Shown one piece after another: positions 1 to 8,600 of a DNA stretch of 64,000 nt. The DNA is taken from contig DAHWSH010000025.1 in NCBI GenBank assembly GCA_027338645.1, forward strand, positions 1-64,000, in the 5' to 3' direction. This stretch comes from JAJZIH01 sp021785265. Lineage in GTDB: Bacteria > Pseudomonadota > Gammaproteobacteria > JAKAQQ01. The notes below the pieces were generated by a model. That model worked only from the letters and a program-made list of their open reading frames with translations, had not been told where the DNA came from and searched no databases. The number at the start of each line of letters is the position of its first letter. The stretch's first letter is position 1. The translations under genes were made by a program, and so were the position numbers.

Positions 1-591
1 GAGGGCTGAGGTAGGTGTGCCCACCTGGTCGTCGATGACCCGGAGTTCGCTCCGTTCGCCCAAAAGACGCAGGAGGGTGCGGAAAAAGTTATGCCCCCAG
101 GGGGCATAGACCCAGCCGGTCCGGACGATCAGGGCCGAGAAATCACCGAGTGTCTGGATGGCTTTTTCCCCTTCTGCCTTGCTTTCTCCGTAGCGGTTGA
201 CCGGCTCTGGGGGATCTCCGGGCCGCCACGGCCGGCCGCGGTCGCCGGGAAACACGAAATCGGTCGAGACCTGGATCAGCCGGATGCTCTCCGCCCGAGC
301 AAGTCGGGCTAGTTCCGCAGGCGCTTCCGCGTTAACCGCCCGCGCCTGCTCGAACTCCTCTTCGGCCCGGTCGACGGCCGTGTAGGCTGCCGCATTGAGA
401 ATGATGTCCGGGCCGAGAGCTCTCAGGGCCGGTTCGATGTCCGAACGGTGGGCAAGGTCAAGATCACCCCGGGCGGAACGGATCACCTCGACCCCGGAGG
501 GCCGGAGCTCCCAGAGTGCACGACCGAGCTGTCCTCCAGCACCCAGAAGGAGAACCCGCCTCGTTCGGGAATCAGCCCTGCGATTCTTCAA
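1..591 (-). CDS. rmlD: dTDP-4-dehydrorhamnose reductase RmlD (C-terminus cut by window edge)
   Basis: Last step of dTDP-L-rhamnose synthesis: NADPH-dependent reduction of dTDP-4-dehydro-rhamnose in the cytoplasm. The 197 visible residues show an N-terminal Rossmann glycine motif (GAGGQLG, about residues 17-23), the family sequence NAAAYTAVDRAE, STDFVF (109-114) and the SDR pair Tyr134/Lys138 (YGESK). There is no ATG. The best start is the TTG at 591, which overlaps the end of rmlA by about 20 bases, and the reading frame stays open to base 1. The family is about 290 residues, so roughly a third lies outside the window. It is coupled to rmlA; rmlB and rmlC are not in the window and probably lie to the left. 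Confidence 0.9.
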   Translation of the reverse strand, partial: MKNRRADSRTRRVLLLGAGGQLGRALWELRPSGVEVIRSARGDLDLAHRSDIEPALRALGPDIILNAAAYTAVDRAEEEFEQARAVNAEAPAELARLARAESIRLIQVSTDFVFPGDRGRPWRPGDPPEPVNRYGESKAEGEKAIQTLGDFSALIVRTGWVYAPWGHNFFRTLLRLLGERSELRVIDDQVGTPTSAL

Positions 592-1453
592 GGAGGCGAA
601 GGAGGTATTGGCCGTAGCCGTTCTTGAGAAGCGGCGTGGCGAGACGCCCAAGCTGCTCGCCATCGATGAATCCCTGCCGGAAAGCCACTTCCTCGGGGCA
701 GGCCACCTTGAGTCCCTGACGCGCTTCGAGCGTCTCGATGAAATTCGCCGCCTGCAGGAGCGACTCGTGGGTTCCGGTATCAAGCCAGGCGATTCCGCGT
801 TCGAAGCGCTCGACCGAAAGCCTCCCCTCGGCCAGATAGCGGTTATTGAGATCGGTGATTTCGAGCTCACCCCGCGCGGAGGGAACCAGTCGGGCCGCCT
901 GCTCCACCACCGACCCGTCGTAAAAATAGAGGCCGGTCACGGCATAGTGCGAGCGCGGTCGGGCCGGTTTTTCCTCGATGCCACGCACACGGCCGTCCCG
1001 ATCGAAATCTACCACCCCGTAGCGTTCGGGGTCTCGGACATAGTAGGCGAAGACGGTCGCACCCTGGGTGCGGCTCGCCGCCCGGACCAGGGTCTCGGTC
1101 AGACCCTGACCATAGAAAATATTATCCCCGAGGATCAGGGCCACCGGACTCTCCTCGACAAAGGAGCGGCCGATCAGAAACGCCTGCGCAAGCCCCCCCG
1201 GTTCGGGCTGCTCGGCGTAGCGGATCTCGAGTCCCCACTGGGTGCCATCGCCAAGCAGTGACCGATAGTGGGGGAGATCCCGGGGCGTCGAAATCAGGAG
1301 AATCTTCCGGATTCCGGCCAACATGAGCGTGGTCAGCGGGTAGTAGACAAGCGGCTTGTCGAAAACCGGCAGAAGCTGCTTGCTCACAACGTGGGTGAGC
1401 GGATAGAGCCGGGTGCCGGAACCGCCCGCCAGAATGATGCCCCGGCGGATCAT
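572..1453 (-). CDS. rmlA: Glucose-1-phosphate thymidylyltransferase RmlA
   Basis: First step of dTDP-rhamnose synthesis: glucose-1-phosphate + dTTP to dTDP-glucose. The 293-residue length is typical. The N-terminus carries the nucleotidyltransferase signature LAGGSGTRLYPLT, followed by VSKQLLPVFDKPLVYYP. Further markers are GDNIFYG, the EEKPARPRS segment, and a C-terminal region with WLDTGTHESLLQA and CPEEVAFRQGFID, all characteristic of RmlA. It sits between the dehydratase gene (40 bases upstream) and rmlD (overlapping downstream) in the leftward polysaccharide operon, so rhamnose is a likely component of the surface glycan. Confidence 0.95.
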   Translation of the reverse strand: MIRRGIILAGGSGTRLYPLTHVVSKQLLPVFDKPLVYYPLTTLMLAGIRKILLISTPRDLPHYRSLLGDGTQWGLEIRYAEQPEPGGLAQAFLIGRSFVEESPVALILGDNIFYGQGLTETLVRAASRTQGATVFAYYVRDPERYGVVDFDRDGRVRGIEEKPARPRSHYAVTGLYFYDGSVVEQAARLVPSARGELEITDLNNRYLAEGRLSVERFERGIAWLDTGTHESLLQAANFIETLEARQGLKVACPEEVAFRQGFIDGEQLGRLATPLLKNGYGQYLLRLLEESQG

Positions 1454-1493
1454 GGGACCGGAGATTCCAGGATCCGAGAGGAAAGGAGCACGT

Positions 1494-3449
1494 TCAGTGT
1501 TCCCGGTGTCCTGGGATCCGGTTCGCCACCAGGGGGATCACGACCCCACGCCCCACCTCCTCCCGGGATTCCAGACTGCGGAAATCCCCATGCGTCAGGC
1601 GAGTCAGCTCCCCGATCAGCTCCGTTCGAGTCGCGAGCATCAGCCGGGCAGACCAGAGTTCAAGGTCCCGCTTGAGCGTCCCCCAGTCCGAATGGGTTTC
1701 ACCCTGTGCCAAAAACAGCTTGGGATGGTCCGTCATCAGCCGACGCTCGTTTTCGTAGAAAAGCTGTTCCGAGAGCTTTTCGCCGGGCCGCAAGCCGATA
1801 TAGACGATCTCCATGTCGATCCCCAGGCGGTGGCCGGACAGCTCGATCATTTGTTCCGCAAGATCCCGTATCCGAATGGGGTTCCCCATGTCCAGAACAA
1901 AAATTCCGGCGCCCAGGCGCGAGGTCGCCGCTTCGAGAACCAGGTGGACGGCTTCCGTGATGGTCATGAAGTAACGCTGGACCTCGGGATGGGTGACGGT
2001 GACCGGGCCTCCGGCCTTGATCTGTGCGCGGAAGAGGGGCACCACCGATCCCATGGAATCGAGGACGTTACCAAAACGGACGGTCATGAACTCCGTTCTG
2101 CCCTGACCGTTCAAGGCCAAAACGATCCGCTCGGCCAGCCGTTTCGTGGCCCCCATGATGTTCGCGGGCCAGACGGCTTTATCCGTCGAAACCAATATAA
2201 AACGGGCCACGGAATGGCGAATGGCCATCTCAGCCATGTTCTGGGTCCCGAATACATTGTTCCGGACTCCGGCCACCGGATTTTCCTCGACCAAGGGCAC
2301 ATGCTTGTAGGCCGCCGCATGGAAAACCATCTCGGGTCTCGTCTCCCGGAACACGCCATCCATCGCCTCGGCCGAGGTGACATCGGTCAGACGACCCTCG
2401 ATCCGGGCCCCCGCCAGCGGGCCCAGTTCGGCCAAAATGCGGTAGAGGTTGTATTCCGCATGATCCACGAGGATGAGGCGATCCACGCCGAGGCTCAAGA
2501 GCTGGCGGCAGATCTCGGAACCAATCGAACCGCCGGCACCGGTGACCAGGATTCGCTTTCCACCAAAAAAATGCTGCAAGGTTGCAGACTGCATGACGAC
2601 CGGTTCGCGACCCAGCAAATCCTCGACTGAAACCGGTCTTAACCGTTCGACGGTGATCCGTTGGTTGATGAGTTCGCTCAGACGAGGCAAGGTCCAGCAA
2701 GTCACCTGGAGGGTCTGGCAGGTCTGCACGACCTGCTGCAGAAGCCTCCGGGGTGCGGAGGGCATGGCATAGATCACGATTTGAGCCCGCACTTCCTGGA
2801 TGACCCGGGACAGCTCGCTGACGGGGCCGAGAACCGGCACTCCCTGGAGGGCCCGATCCTGTTTGGCTGGATCGTCATCCACGAAAGCGACCGGCACATA
2901 GGTCCGGTCATCACGCAGGTCGCGAAGCAGAAGCTCCGCCGCAATACCTGCACCGACCAGAACCGCCCTCTGACCAGTCCTCTGGAAGAAAAGGCCACGC
3001 CGCTCCTTCCAGATACGATAACCGAGACGTCCGGCCCCCAAGCCAATCAGCAAGAGAATGGGCTGCAGGATCAGGAAGCCTCGCGGTAACTGGTCCAGAT
3101 CGTCGATGAAGGTGATTGCACCCAGCGTGAGCAAGGTACCCAACGCCACCGCTTCCGTCAGGCGGATGAGATCGGGGAGGGAGGCAAAACGCCAGATGCC
3201 TCGATAACACTTGAGGGCATACAGGCTGAGACTCTGGCACAGGAACGTCACGCCCAGGTAAATCCACCAGCGGGACTCTAGAGACAAGTCCGCGAGATGC
3301 TTCCAGTCGACCCGGACGATCAAGGCCAAAGGGACGCTGAGGAGGATCCAGAGCGAATCGTGGAAGAAAACGGAGAGACGGAGCACGGAACGGTTACGCC
3401 ACCAGGCTCGGTGCGCGAAAGGTCGTTCGGGAAAGGGGTGGCGGGTCAT
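1494..3449 (-). CDS. Membrane-bound nucleoside-diphosphate-sugar 4,6-dehydratase (WbpM/CapD/FlaA1 long type)
   Basis: A 651-residue polysaccharide-biosynthesis protein of the long FlaA1 type. The first ~140 residues hold about four hydrophobic membrane segments. A CoA-binding-like Rossmann domain follows (VLVGAGIAAELLL), then the catalytic SDR domain with GAGGSIGSE. The active site has STDKAVWPANIMGATKR, with Met in place of the usual SDR Tyr, as known for WbpM-type enzymes. Expected role: UDP-GlcNAc to UDP-4-keto-6-deoxy sugar, the precursor of QuiNAc/bacillosamine-type residues. I chose ATG 3449 rather than 3488 because it makes an ATGA overlap with the sugar transferase stop (3446). The upstream alternative adds 13 residues. 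Confidence 0.88.
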   Translation of the reverse strand: MTRHPFPERPFAHRAWWRNRSVLRLSVFFHDSLWILLSVPLALIVRVDWKHLADLSLESRWWIYLGVTFLCQSLSLYALKCYRGIWRFASLPDLIRLTEAVALGTLLTLGAITFIDDLDQLPRGFLILQPILLLIGLGAGRLGYRIWKERRGLFFQRTGQRAVLVGAGIAAELLLRDLRDDRTYVPVAFVDDDPAKQDRALQGVPVLGPVSELSRVIQEVRAQIVIYAMPSAPRRLLQQVVQTCQTLQVTCWTLPRLSELINQRITVERLRPVSVEDLLGREPVVMQSATLQHFFGGKRILVTGAGGSIGSEICRQLLSLGVDRLILVDHAEYNLYRILAELGPLAGARIEGRLTDVTSAEAMDGVFRETRPEMVFHAAAYKHVPLVEENPVAGVRNNVFGTQNMAEMAIRHSVARFILVSTDKAVWPANIMGATKRLAERIVLALNGQGRTEFMTVRFGNVLDSMGSVVPLFRAQIKAGGPVTVTHPEVQRYFMTITEAVHLVLEAATSRLGAGIFVLDMGNPIRIRDLAEQMIELSGHRLGIDMEIVYIGLRPGEKLSEQLFYENERRLMTDHPKLFLAQGETHSDWGTLKRDLELWSARLMLATRTELIGELTRLTHGDFRSLESREEVGRGVVIPLVANRIPGHREH

Positions 3450-4048
3450 CCGCAAAGGAGCCGCCTCACGGTGGCGACTACGACGCAACAGTCGCTCACA
3501 GGGGTTCTCAGTCTCGCGTAGCGCAAATTCATGCGGATTTTCCGTGGCATGAGATGCTTAATATACGTCTTTTCCGGGTCAGGAGAGCGTGCCAGGATCC
3601 GGCCTTCATGCCGGAAGGCGATACTCGCGGGGTCGGTCAGTCCCGGCGGAGACTCCAGGACCATCCGTTCTTCCGGTCGGTAATATGCCACGTAGCAGGC
3701 GAGTTCCGGCCTGGGCCCCACCCAGCTCATCTCACCTCGGATGATATTCAGGAGTTGAGGCCATTCATCCACCCGGCTCCGGCGCAGCCATTTTCCCACC
3801 CGCGTGATCGTGGGATCGGTCGGAACCGTCAATCCGCTCCGGGATTGTCCCGCCCGGAGGCGGGTCATGCTACGGAATTTGATGAGGGGGAAAGAGCGCC
3901 CCCCCTGACCGACGCGCTCCTGGACGAAAAAGACCGGTGGCCCATCTGTGACCAGGATGGACAATGCAACCAAGAACCCCAGCGGAAGGAGCAAGAGGGC
4001 CACGAGTCCCGCGAGCAGACGTTCGGCCGGCGCGACTTTGCGCTTCAT
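3446..4048 (-). CDS. Phosphoglycosyl transferase (PglC/WcaJ-type initiating sugar transferase, short form)
   Basis: A 200-residue bacterial sugar transferase that should transfer a phospho-sugar from a UDP-sugar to undecaprenyl phosphate, initiating the repeat unit at the inner membrane. One N-terminal hydrophobic segment (about residues 12-33) is followed by the family core: VFFVQERVGQ, FPLIKFRSM, TRVGKWLRRSRVDEWPQLLN and GEMSWVGPRPE. The length matches the short monotopic PglC class rather than multi-TM WbaP. The usual KPGITG motif reads PPGLTDPAS here. It overlaps the neighbours on both sides by ATGA (4045-4048 and 3446-3449), so it is translationally coupled to an aminotransferase and the long dehydratase, which suggests an amino-deoxy first sugar. 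Confidence 0.87.
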   Translation of the reverse strand: MKRKVAPAERLLAGLVALLLLPLGFLVALSILVTDGPPVFFVQERVGQGGRSFPLIKFRSMTRLRAGQSRSGLTVPTDPTITRVGKWLRRSRVDEWPQLLNIIRGEMSWVGPRPELACYVAYYRPEERMVLESPPGLTDPASIAFRHEGRILARSPDPEKTYIKHLMPRKIRMNLRYARLRTPVSDCCVVVATVRRLLCG

Positions 4049-5202
4049 GCTCCGTGTTGACAGACGATGTCCAAAACCGCCTCAATGACATCGCTGACAT
4101 CGGCATCCGACAGCCCCGGATGCAGCGGCAGGCTCAGAATCCGGCGATAAGCGTCATCCGCCTGCGGAAAGTCTTCCGGCCGTAAACCATAGCGATCCCG
4201 ATAAAACGGATGGAGATGAAGGGGGATGAAATGGACGGAAGCCCCGATCCGGCGCTGTCCCAGCGCTTCCAGAAATGAATCCCGACTGATCGACAGACGT
4301 TCGGTCCGCAGTCGGAGAGGATATAAGTGACGGGCATGCCGGATCCCCTCGCGCACTTTCATGGGTTCCAAGGCGGGACATTCACGGAAGGCGCGATCGT
4401 AAGCCTGGGACACCGCGTCCCGCCGTTTTTGGAAGGCTTCCAGTTTTTTGAGCTGAACGAGACCCATGGCGGCCTGGGGATCGGTCAGGTTGCATTTGAA
4501 TCCAGCGGCCTCGATTTCGTAAAACCACGACCCACCCTGGTGATAGCGTTTCCACGCATCCCGGTTCATGCCGTGAAGCGCCAAGGGTCGAGCTCGCGCA
4601 ATCCGGGCCTCATCCCCGGTCAGCATACCCCCCTCACCCGTCGTGAGATTTTTCGTGGCATAAAAGCTGAACGCACTGAAGTGTTTCTCCGACCCGATCG
4701 GGTGCCCTCGATATTCGGCTGGCAACGCATGGGCCGCATCGAAGACGAGTTCCAACCCATGCCTCTCGGCGAGATCCTGGAACCGGTCCATCTCGACGGG
4801 GTGCCCCGCGAAATGCACCGGCAGGATGGCCCGGGTCCGGGATGAGATGACCCGTTCGACCGCGTCCGAATCCAGATTCAAGGTATCCGCCTCCACATCG
4901 GCAAAAACCGGGTGCGCCCCCACGTGCTCGATGACATTGGCCGTCGCCGCAAAAGTAAAGGGTGTGGTCACGACCTCGTCTCCGGGCTTCAGGCCGAGGG
5001 TCACGAGAGCCAGATGGAGGGCCGCGGTGCAGGAGGAAACGGCCAAGGCAGCCTGAGCACCCACCTGCTTTGAGAACGCATCCTCAAACTCCCGAACCCG
5101 GGGACCGAGGGTGAGCCATCCACCACGGAGCGCTTCGGTCACGGCCTGGATCTCCTCTTCGCCGATCGCGGGTGGGGAGAACGGCAGAAAAGCTTCTCTC
5201 AT
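4045..5202 (-). CDS. DegT/DnrJ/EryC1/StrS-family PLP sugar aminotransferase
   Basis: A 385-residue PLP-dependent aminotransferase expected to convert a UDP-4-keto sugar to a 4-amino sugar. Markers are FSFYATKNLTTGEGGML, containing the PLP-binding Lys, the segment GGWLTLGPRVREFE near the N-terminus, and VFDAAHALPAEY, containing the PLP-contacting Asp. Translation is assigned from ATG 5202, where MREAFLPFSPP begins, because it makes an ATGA overlap with the upstream glycosyltransferase stop; a 35-residue upstream extension does not look family-like. Together with the dehydratase and the PglC-like enzyme it resembles a PglE/WbpE-type route to a diamino- or amino-deoxy sugar. The exact sugar cannot be read from sequence. 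Confidence 0.88.
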   Translation of the reverse strand: MREAFLPFSPPAIGEEEIQAVTEALRGGWLTLGPRVREFEDAFSKQVGAQAALAVSSCTAALHLALVTLGLKPGDEVVTTPFTFAATANVIEHVGAHPVFADVEADTLNLDSDAVERVISSRTRAILPVHFAGHPVEMDRFQDLAERHGLELVFDAAHALPAEYRGHPIGSEKHFSAFSFYATKNLTTGEGGMLTGDEARIARARPLALHGMNRDAWKRYHQGGSWFYEIEAAGFKCNLTDPQAAMGLVQLKKLEAFQKRRDAVSQAYDRAFRECPALEPMKVREGIRHARHLYPLRLRTERLSISRDSFLEALGQRRIGASVHFIPLHLHPFYRDRYGLRPEDFPQADDAYRRILSLPLHPGLSDADVSDVIEAVLDIVCQHGA

Positions 5203-6479
5203 TCGGCCTTCTCCAAGGCCAGCGCCCGCCTGAGTATCGCACGACCCCCTTCTCCCCCGACAGAGCGTTCGAACCAGGCACGTCCCGCACGACCCATGGC
5301 CTGGCACCGTTCCGGCTCCCTCTCGAGTTCCAGGAGGAGCCGGGCGAGTGCATCGGCATCACCGGAAGGGAGCCTGAGCCCTCCTCCGGATTCACGGAGT
5401 ACGGCCTCGGTATCGCCGGACCCCAGAAAGACGATAGGGCATCCCAGCCCCAGATAATCGAAGATCTTGCTGGGCAGGGCGGTCCGGAACAGGGGTGCTT
5501 CAGAAAACAAAAGAAGGCCCAGGTCCGCCTCGCGAATCAGCGAACGCGCCTCTTGCCGAGGCAAGGGTCCGGTAAAACGGACCGGCAGACTCTCTTTCTC
5601 AGCACGCGTCCGGTAGCTGGCTGCATACTCGCCATCGCCCGCGAGAAGAAACACGATTCCCGGGTCGGGACCGATCTTCGCGGCTGCATCAAGGAGTGTG
5701 TCCAGGTCATTGGCTCGACCCATGCTCCCGGCATAGATGATCCGGAAACGGGCTTCTCCCCAGGGAGATTCCGGAAGGCGTCGGCGGGTGGAATCGGCAG
5801 GCCGAATTCCCGGATCCGGGAGGAGCTCCGGGTCGGCGTTATAGAGCAGACCCAATTTTTCATCCGGAACCTCCAGTGTCTGGAGCGCCCGCAGGATGCC
5901 CGGAGTGGCACACAGAACGAAGGCGGCCCGGCGGCGCAGTGCACGCTGGAAGGCCGAAAGTCCCCGGCTGAGGAGACCGGGTTTCAGGACACCCAAGGCC
6001 AGTGCGGTCTCTGGATAGAGGTCCCGCTCATCCAGGACCAGGCGCGCGCGGAAGCGTCCAGCCAAAGCCCAGGCCACGGGGCAAACCAGAATTGGATCGG
6101 TACCGACTAGCACAACGTCCGGTCTCCGCTTCATCCGGATCAGTGCTGCCAGGAAACTCAGCGCGGCAAAGAGTGCGTAATGGACCAATCGCCGTACCAG
6201 GCTTTTCCGGTAATTCATGAGCCCCCAAACCCTGAGGAAGCGGATTCCATCCTGCTCGCTCTCACTACACCAGCCCCGCCCTCCTTTCCGCAGGTCCCGG
6301 CCAGTCATATAGTGCATTGCTGAGGTGATGACGGTAACCGAACAGCCGAGGTCGCGGAGCAGACAGGCTTCCGCCCAGGGACGCACGGCCCCAGGTTCAT
6401 CCGGGCGGGGACAGTGGAAGGTGAGGAAAAGGACGTGGAGCCTTCGGTCCGTAGGGCCATCCGAGGGTCTAGGGGCCAT
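5199..6479 (-). CDS. GT4-family glycosyltransferase (WbuB/WcaI-like)
   Basis: A 426-residue GT-B glycosyltransferase. The N-terminal domain begins VLFLTFHCPRPDEPGAVR, as in WbuB/WcaI-like fucosamine or fucose transferases. The C-terminal domain has the GT4 donor-binding sequence FRIIYAGSMGRANDLDTLLDAA, then GDGEY, and DLGLLLFSEAPLFRTALPSK with the conserved acidic region before KIFDYLGLGCPIV. It is presumed to act at the cytoplasmic face in repeat-unit assembly. The start overlaps the end of the second DegT gene by 11 bases, and the stop overlaps the next aminotransferase by ATGA. Donor and acceptor cannot be assigned. Confidence 0.85.
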   Translation of the reverse strand: MAPRPSDGPTDRRLHVLFLTFHCPRPDEPGAVRPWAEACLLRDLGCSVTVITSAMHYMTGRDLRKGGRGWCSESEQDGIRFLRVWGLMNYRKSLVRRLVHYALFAALSFLAALIRMKRRPDVVLVGTDPILVCPVAWALAGRFRARLVLDERDLYPETALALGVLKPGLLSRGLSAFQRALRRRAAFVLCATPGILRALQTLEVPDEKLGLLYNADPELLPDPGIRPADSTRRRLPESPWGEARFRIIYAGSMGRANDLDTLLDAAAKIGPDPGIVFLLAGDGEYAASYRTRAEKESLPVRFTGPLPRQEARSLIREADLGLLLFSEAPLFRTALPSKIFDYLGLGCPIVFLGSGDTEAVLRESGGGLRLPSGDADALARLLLELEREPERCQAMGRAGRAWFERSVGGEGGRAILRRALALEKAE

Positions 6480-7575
6480 GGCCCACCACGGCCTCGTGGA
6501 CCGCCCGAATCACGAGCCCGATTTCCGCCTCTCCCAGTCCATGGTGAACGGGAAGCGCGAGGATGGTCTCAGTGAGTCGTTCCGTCACGGGGAGCGAGAC
6601 CTCACCGACCTGCTCGCGGATCACCGGCTGCTGGTGAATGCCCCGGGGGTAATGCACGGCGGTCGCTACCCCTCGTTTCGTGAGCCGTTCGGCCAGTGCA
6701 TCACGACCGAATCCCATCTCGTGTTCGTCCACAACCACCGAGTACTGATGCCAGGAGGATTCGGAGCCCGCGGGTTCGGTCGGCAACTGGAGACCGGGCA
6801 ATCCTTTGAGCCCGGCGGTGAGCTGGGCGGCATTCTCACGGCGTTGCGCCAACATCGTCTCCAGTCGTTCCAGCTGGGCACACCCGATGGCTGCCTCCAC
6901 ATCCGTCATCCGGTAGTTCCACCCGATCATCGTATGGACATACTTGGCCGTCTGCCCATGGGTGCGGAGATACCGCATTTTCCGGTCCAGCTCCGGATCC
7001 GGACTGGTTACCATCCCTCCTTCCCCCACGAAAAGGTTCTTTGTCGGATAGAAGGAGTAGCAGACACAGGAACCGAAGGATCCGATATCCCGGCCGTTGA
7101 ACCGGGTTCCCATGGACTGGGCCGCATCCCAAACGATCCGGAGATCGTGCTGAGCGGCGAAGGATTCGATCGCATCGACCGGGCAGGAGGCGCCAAACAG
7201 GTGGACCGGCACAATACCCCGTGTTCTCGGGGTAAGCCGCCGGGCCGCATCGTCCAGATCGATCAGGTAGGTTCGGGGATCGACATCACAGAGTACCGGG
7301 ACCAGCCCCGTCTGCAGGGCCATGCTCGCCGTCGCAAAAAAACTGAATGAAGGCATAAGGATCTCGTCTCCGGGCTCGAAGACGGCCGCATACGCGAGGT
7401 GGAGGGCGGCGGACCCATTGGCACAGGTCACCGCATGGCGGGCACCGACCCGATCGGCAAACGCTTTTTCGAAGCGGTCACATTCCGCGCCTTGTCTCAG
7501 TTGTCCGGAGCGGAGCACGCGCAGGGCCGCCTCGATTTCGGGCTCAGCCAGGGTGGTATCGGCCATGGGAATCAT
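6469..7575 (-). CDS. DegT/DnrJ/EryC1/StrS-family aminotransferase (second copy)
   Basis: A 368-residue PLP-dependent sugar aminotransferase, clearly different in sequence from the one at 4045. Markers are CYSFYPTKNLFVGEGGMV with the PLP Lys, VWDAAQSMGTRFNG with the catalytic-site Asp, and MIGWNYRMTDVEAAIGCAQL. Paired with the adjacent Gfo/Idh oxidoreductase and the beta-helix acyltransferase, this matches the dehydrogenase-aminotransferase-acetyltransferase order of WbpB/WbpE/WbpD-type routes, which install a 3-amino group and N-acetylate it. The start at 7575 overlaps the oxidoreductase stop by ATGA. Substrate identity is inference from context. Confidence 0.88.
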   Translation of the reverse strand: MIPMADTTLAEPEIEAALRVLRSGQLRQGAECDRFEKAFADRVGARHAVTCANGSAALHLAYAAVFEPGDEILMPSFSFFATASMALQTGLVPVLCDVDPRTYLIDLDDAARRLTPRTRGIVPVHLFGASCPVDAIESFAAQHDLRIVWDAAQSMGTRFNGRDIGSFGSCVCYSFYPTKNLFVGEGGMVTSPDPELDRKMRYLRTHGQTAKYVHTMIGWNYRMTDVEAAIGCAQLERLETMLAQRRENAAQLTAGLKGLPGLQLPTEPAGSESSWHQYSVVVDEHEMGFGRDALAERLTKRGVATAVHYPRGIHQQPVIREQVGEVSLPVTERLTETILALPVHHGLGEAEIGLVIRAVHEAVVGHGP

Positions 7576-8600
7576 CGGAGAGGCGCCTTTCTCAGTTCAG
7601 GTTGCGAAACACTCGATTGAGCCAGTCGATCGAGCAGAAGTTGGAGTTCGGCTGCTTCCGCCATCTGGCCGTAGGCCGGTGCCCGGTTCGCCCGAACAGC
7701 CTCCAGGAAAGTCCGGGCCTGAATCCGGTACGGATCCTCCGGACCGGAGGCGGGGCGGATGGAGCTCGGACCCGCGGGATGTCCGGCCCGTTCGTGGGAT
7801 AAAAAGAGCTGCGAGGGAAAGGCCGAGTCAATTGAGGCACGGATCCCTCCGTGCGGTCCCTCGATCTCGACCCACTGTGAAAATCCCGGCGTCAGAAAAT
7901 CGGCCTCGAGAATCACGGCGGGTCCATGGGGATAGTCGAGACGAACCACCCAGAGATCATCGGCATCGACCGGAACCATTCGACCACCGATTTCCCGTTC
8001 CGGCTGACAGAGATCCCGGACCAAAAGGTGTGCATCCTGAGGCGGCCCGAAAAACCAGAACGCGAGATCCAGGGCATGGACAAACATCTCGTTCGCGACC
8101 CCACCGCCTTCGGCATGCCGATGTTTCCACGGCTGATGGGATCCCCGGCCCCCGATCCGGAACAGGGCCAGATGGGGAGGGCCCAAGAGAGCCTCATCCA
8201 CGAGAAGACGGCGAACCTCGGCGAAGAGTGGAACCGAGCGGTACAGGAATCCCACCATACCGATCCCCTCCTTTTCCCTGAGCCGCTCGGCCAGGCGCCG
8301 GGCTTCTCCCCCGCTTGGGGCCAGGGGTTTTTCCACGAGGAAAGCCTTTCCCGCGTCCAAGGCTGCTTCGGCCAGGGGGACATGCGTCGGGGTGGGGGTC
8401 GTGATCACGACCGCTCTTATCGAATCATCCCTGAACACGGCATCAACCTTGAGGACCGATAATCCTTCCCGGTCCGCCAATGAGCGGGCCCGTCCGGGAT
8501 CGATGTCCGCGACCACGAGTTCAATTCCCGGTTCGGTACCGCGCAAGCCGGCAATATGGCGGGGTGCCTGTTTCCCGGCACCCAGGATCGCCATCTTCAC
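7572..8600 (-). CDS. Gfo/Idh/MocA-family NAD(P)-dependent sugar oxidoreductase
   Basis: A 342-residue oxidoreductase: N-terminal Rossmann fold starting MKMAILGAGKQAPRHIAGL, then VVITTPTPTHVPLAEAALDAGK, and the family's catalytic EKP motif in FLVEKPLAP. The C-terminal half is the usual open-sheet substrate domain. It probably oxidises a nucleotide sugar at C3 to give the keto group used by the downstream aminotransferase (WbpB-like). The start codon is GTG at 8600 and makes a GTGA overlap with the acyltransferase stop; the ATG two codons later is also possible. It is the second gene of the leftward operon. Confidence 0.86.
   Translation of the reverse strand: MKMAILGAGKQAPRHIAGLRGTEPGIELVVADIDPGRARSLADREGLSVLKVDAVFRDDSIRAVVITTPTPTHVPLAEAALDAGKAFLVEKPLAPSGGEARRLAERLREKEGIGMVGFLYRSVPLFAEVRRLLVDEALLGPPHLALFRIGGRGSHQPWKHRHAEGGGVANEMFVHALDLAFWFFGPPQDAHLLVRDLCQPEREIGGRMVPVDADDLWVVRLDYPHGPAVILEADFLTPGFSQWVEIEGPHGGIRASIDSAFPSQLFLSHERAGHPAGPSSIRPASGPEDPYRIQARTFLEAVRANRAPAYGQMAEAAELQLLLDRLAQSSVSQPELRKAPLR

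Noticed and set aside
395..1261. Long open frame on the plus strand (288 codons) over rmlA/rmlD
   Set aside because: It is the mirror of conserved rmlA on the minus strand, a common effect of high GC content; no start signal or family motif.
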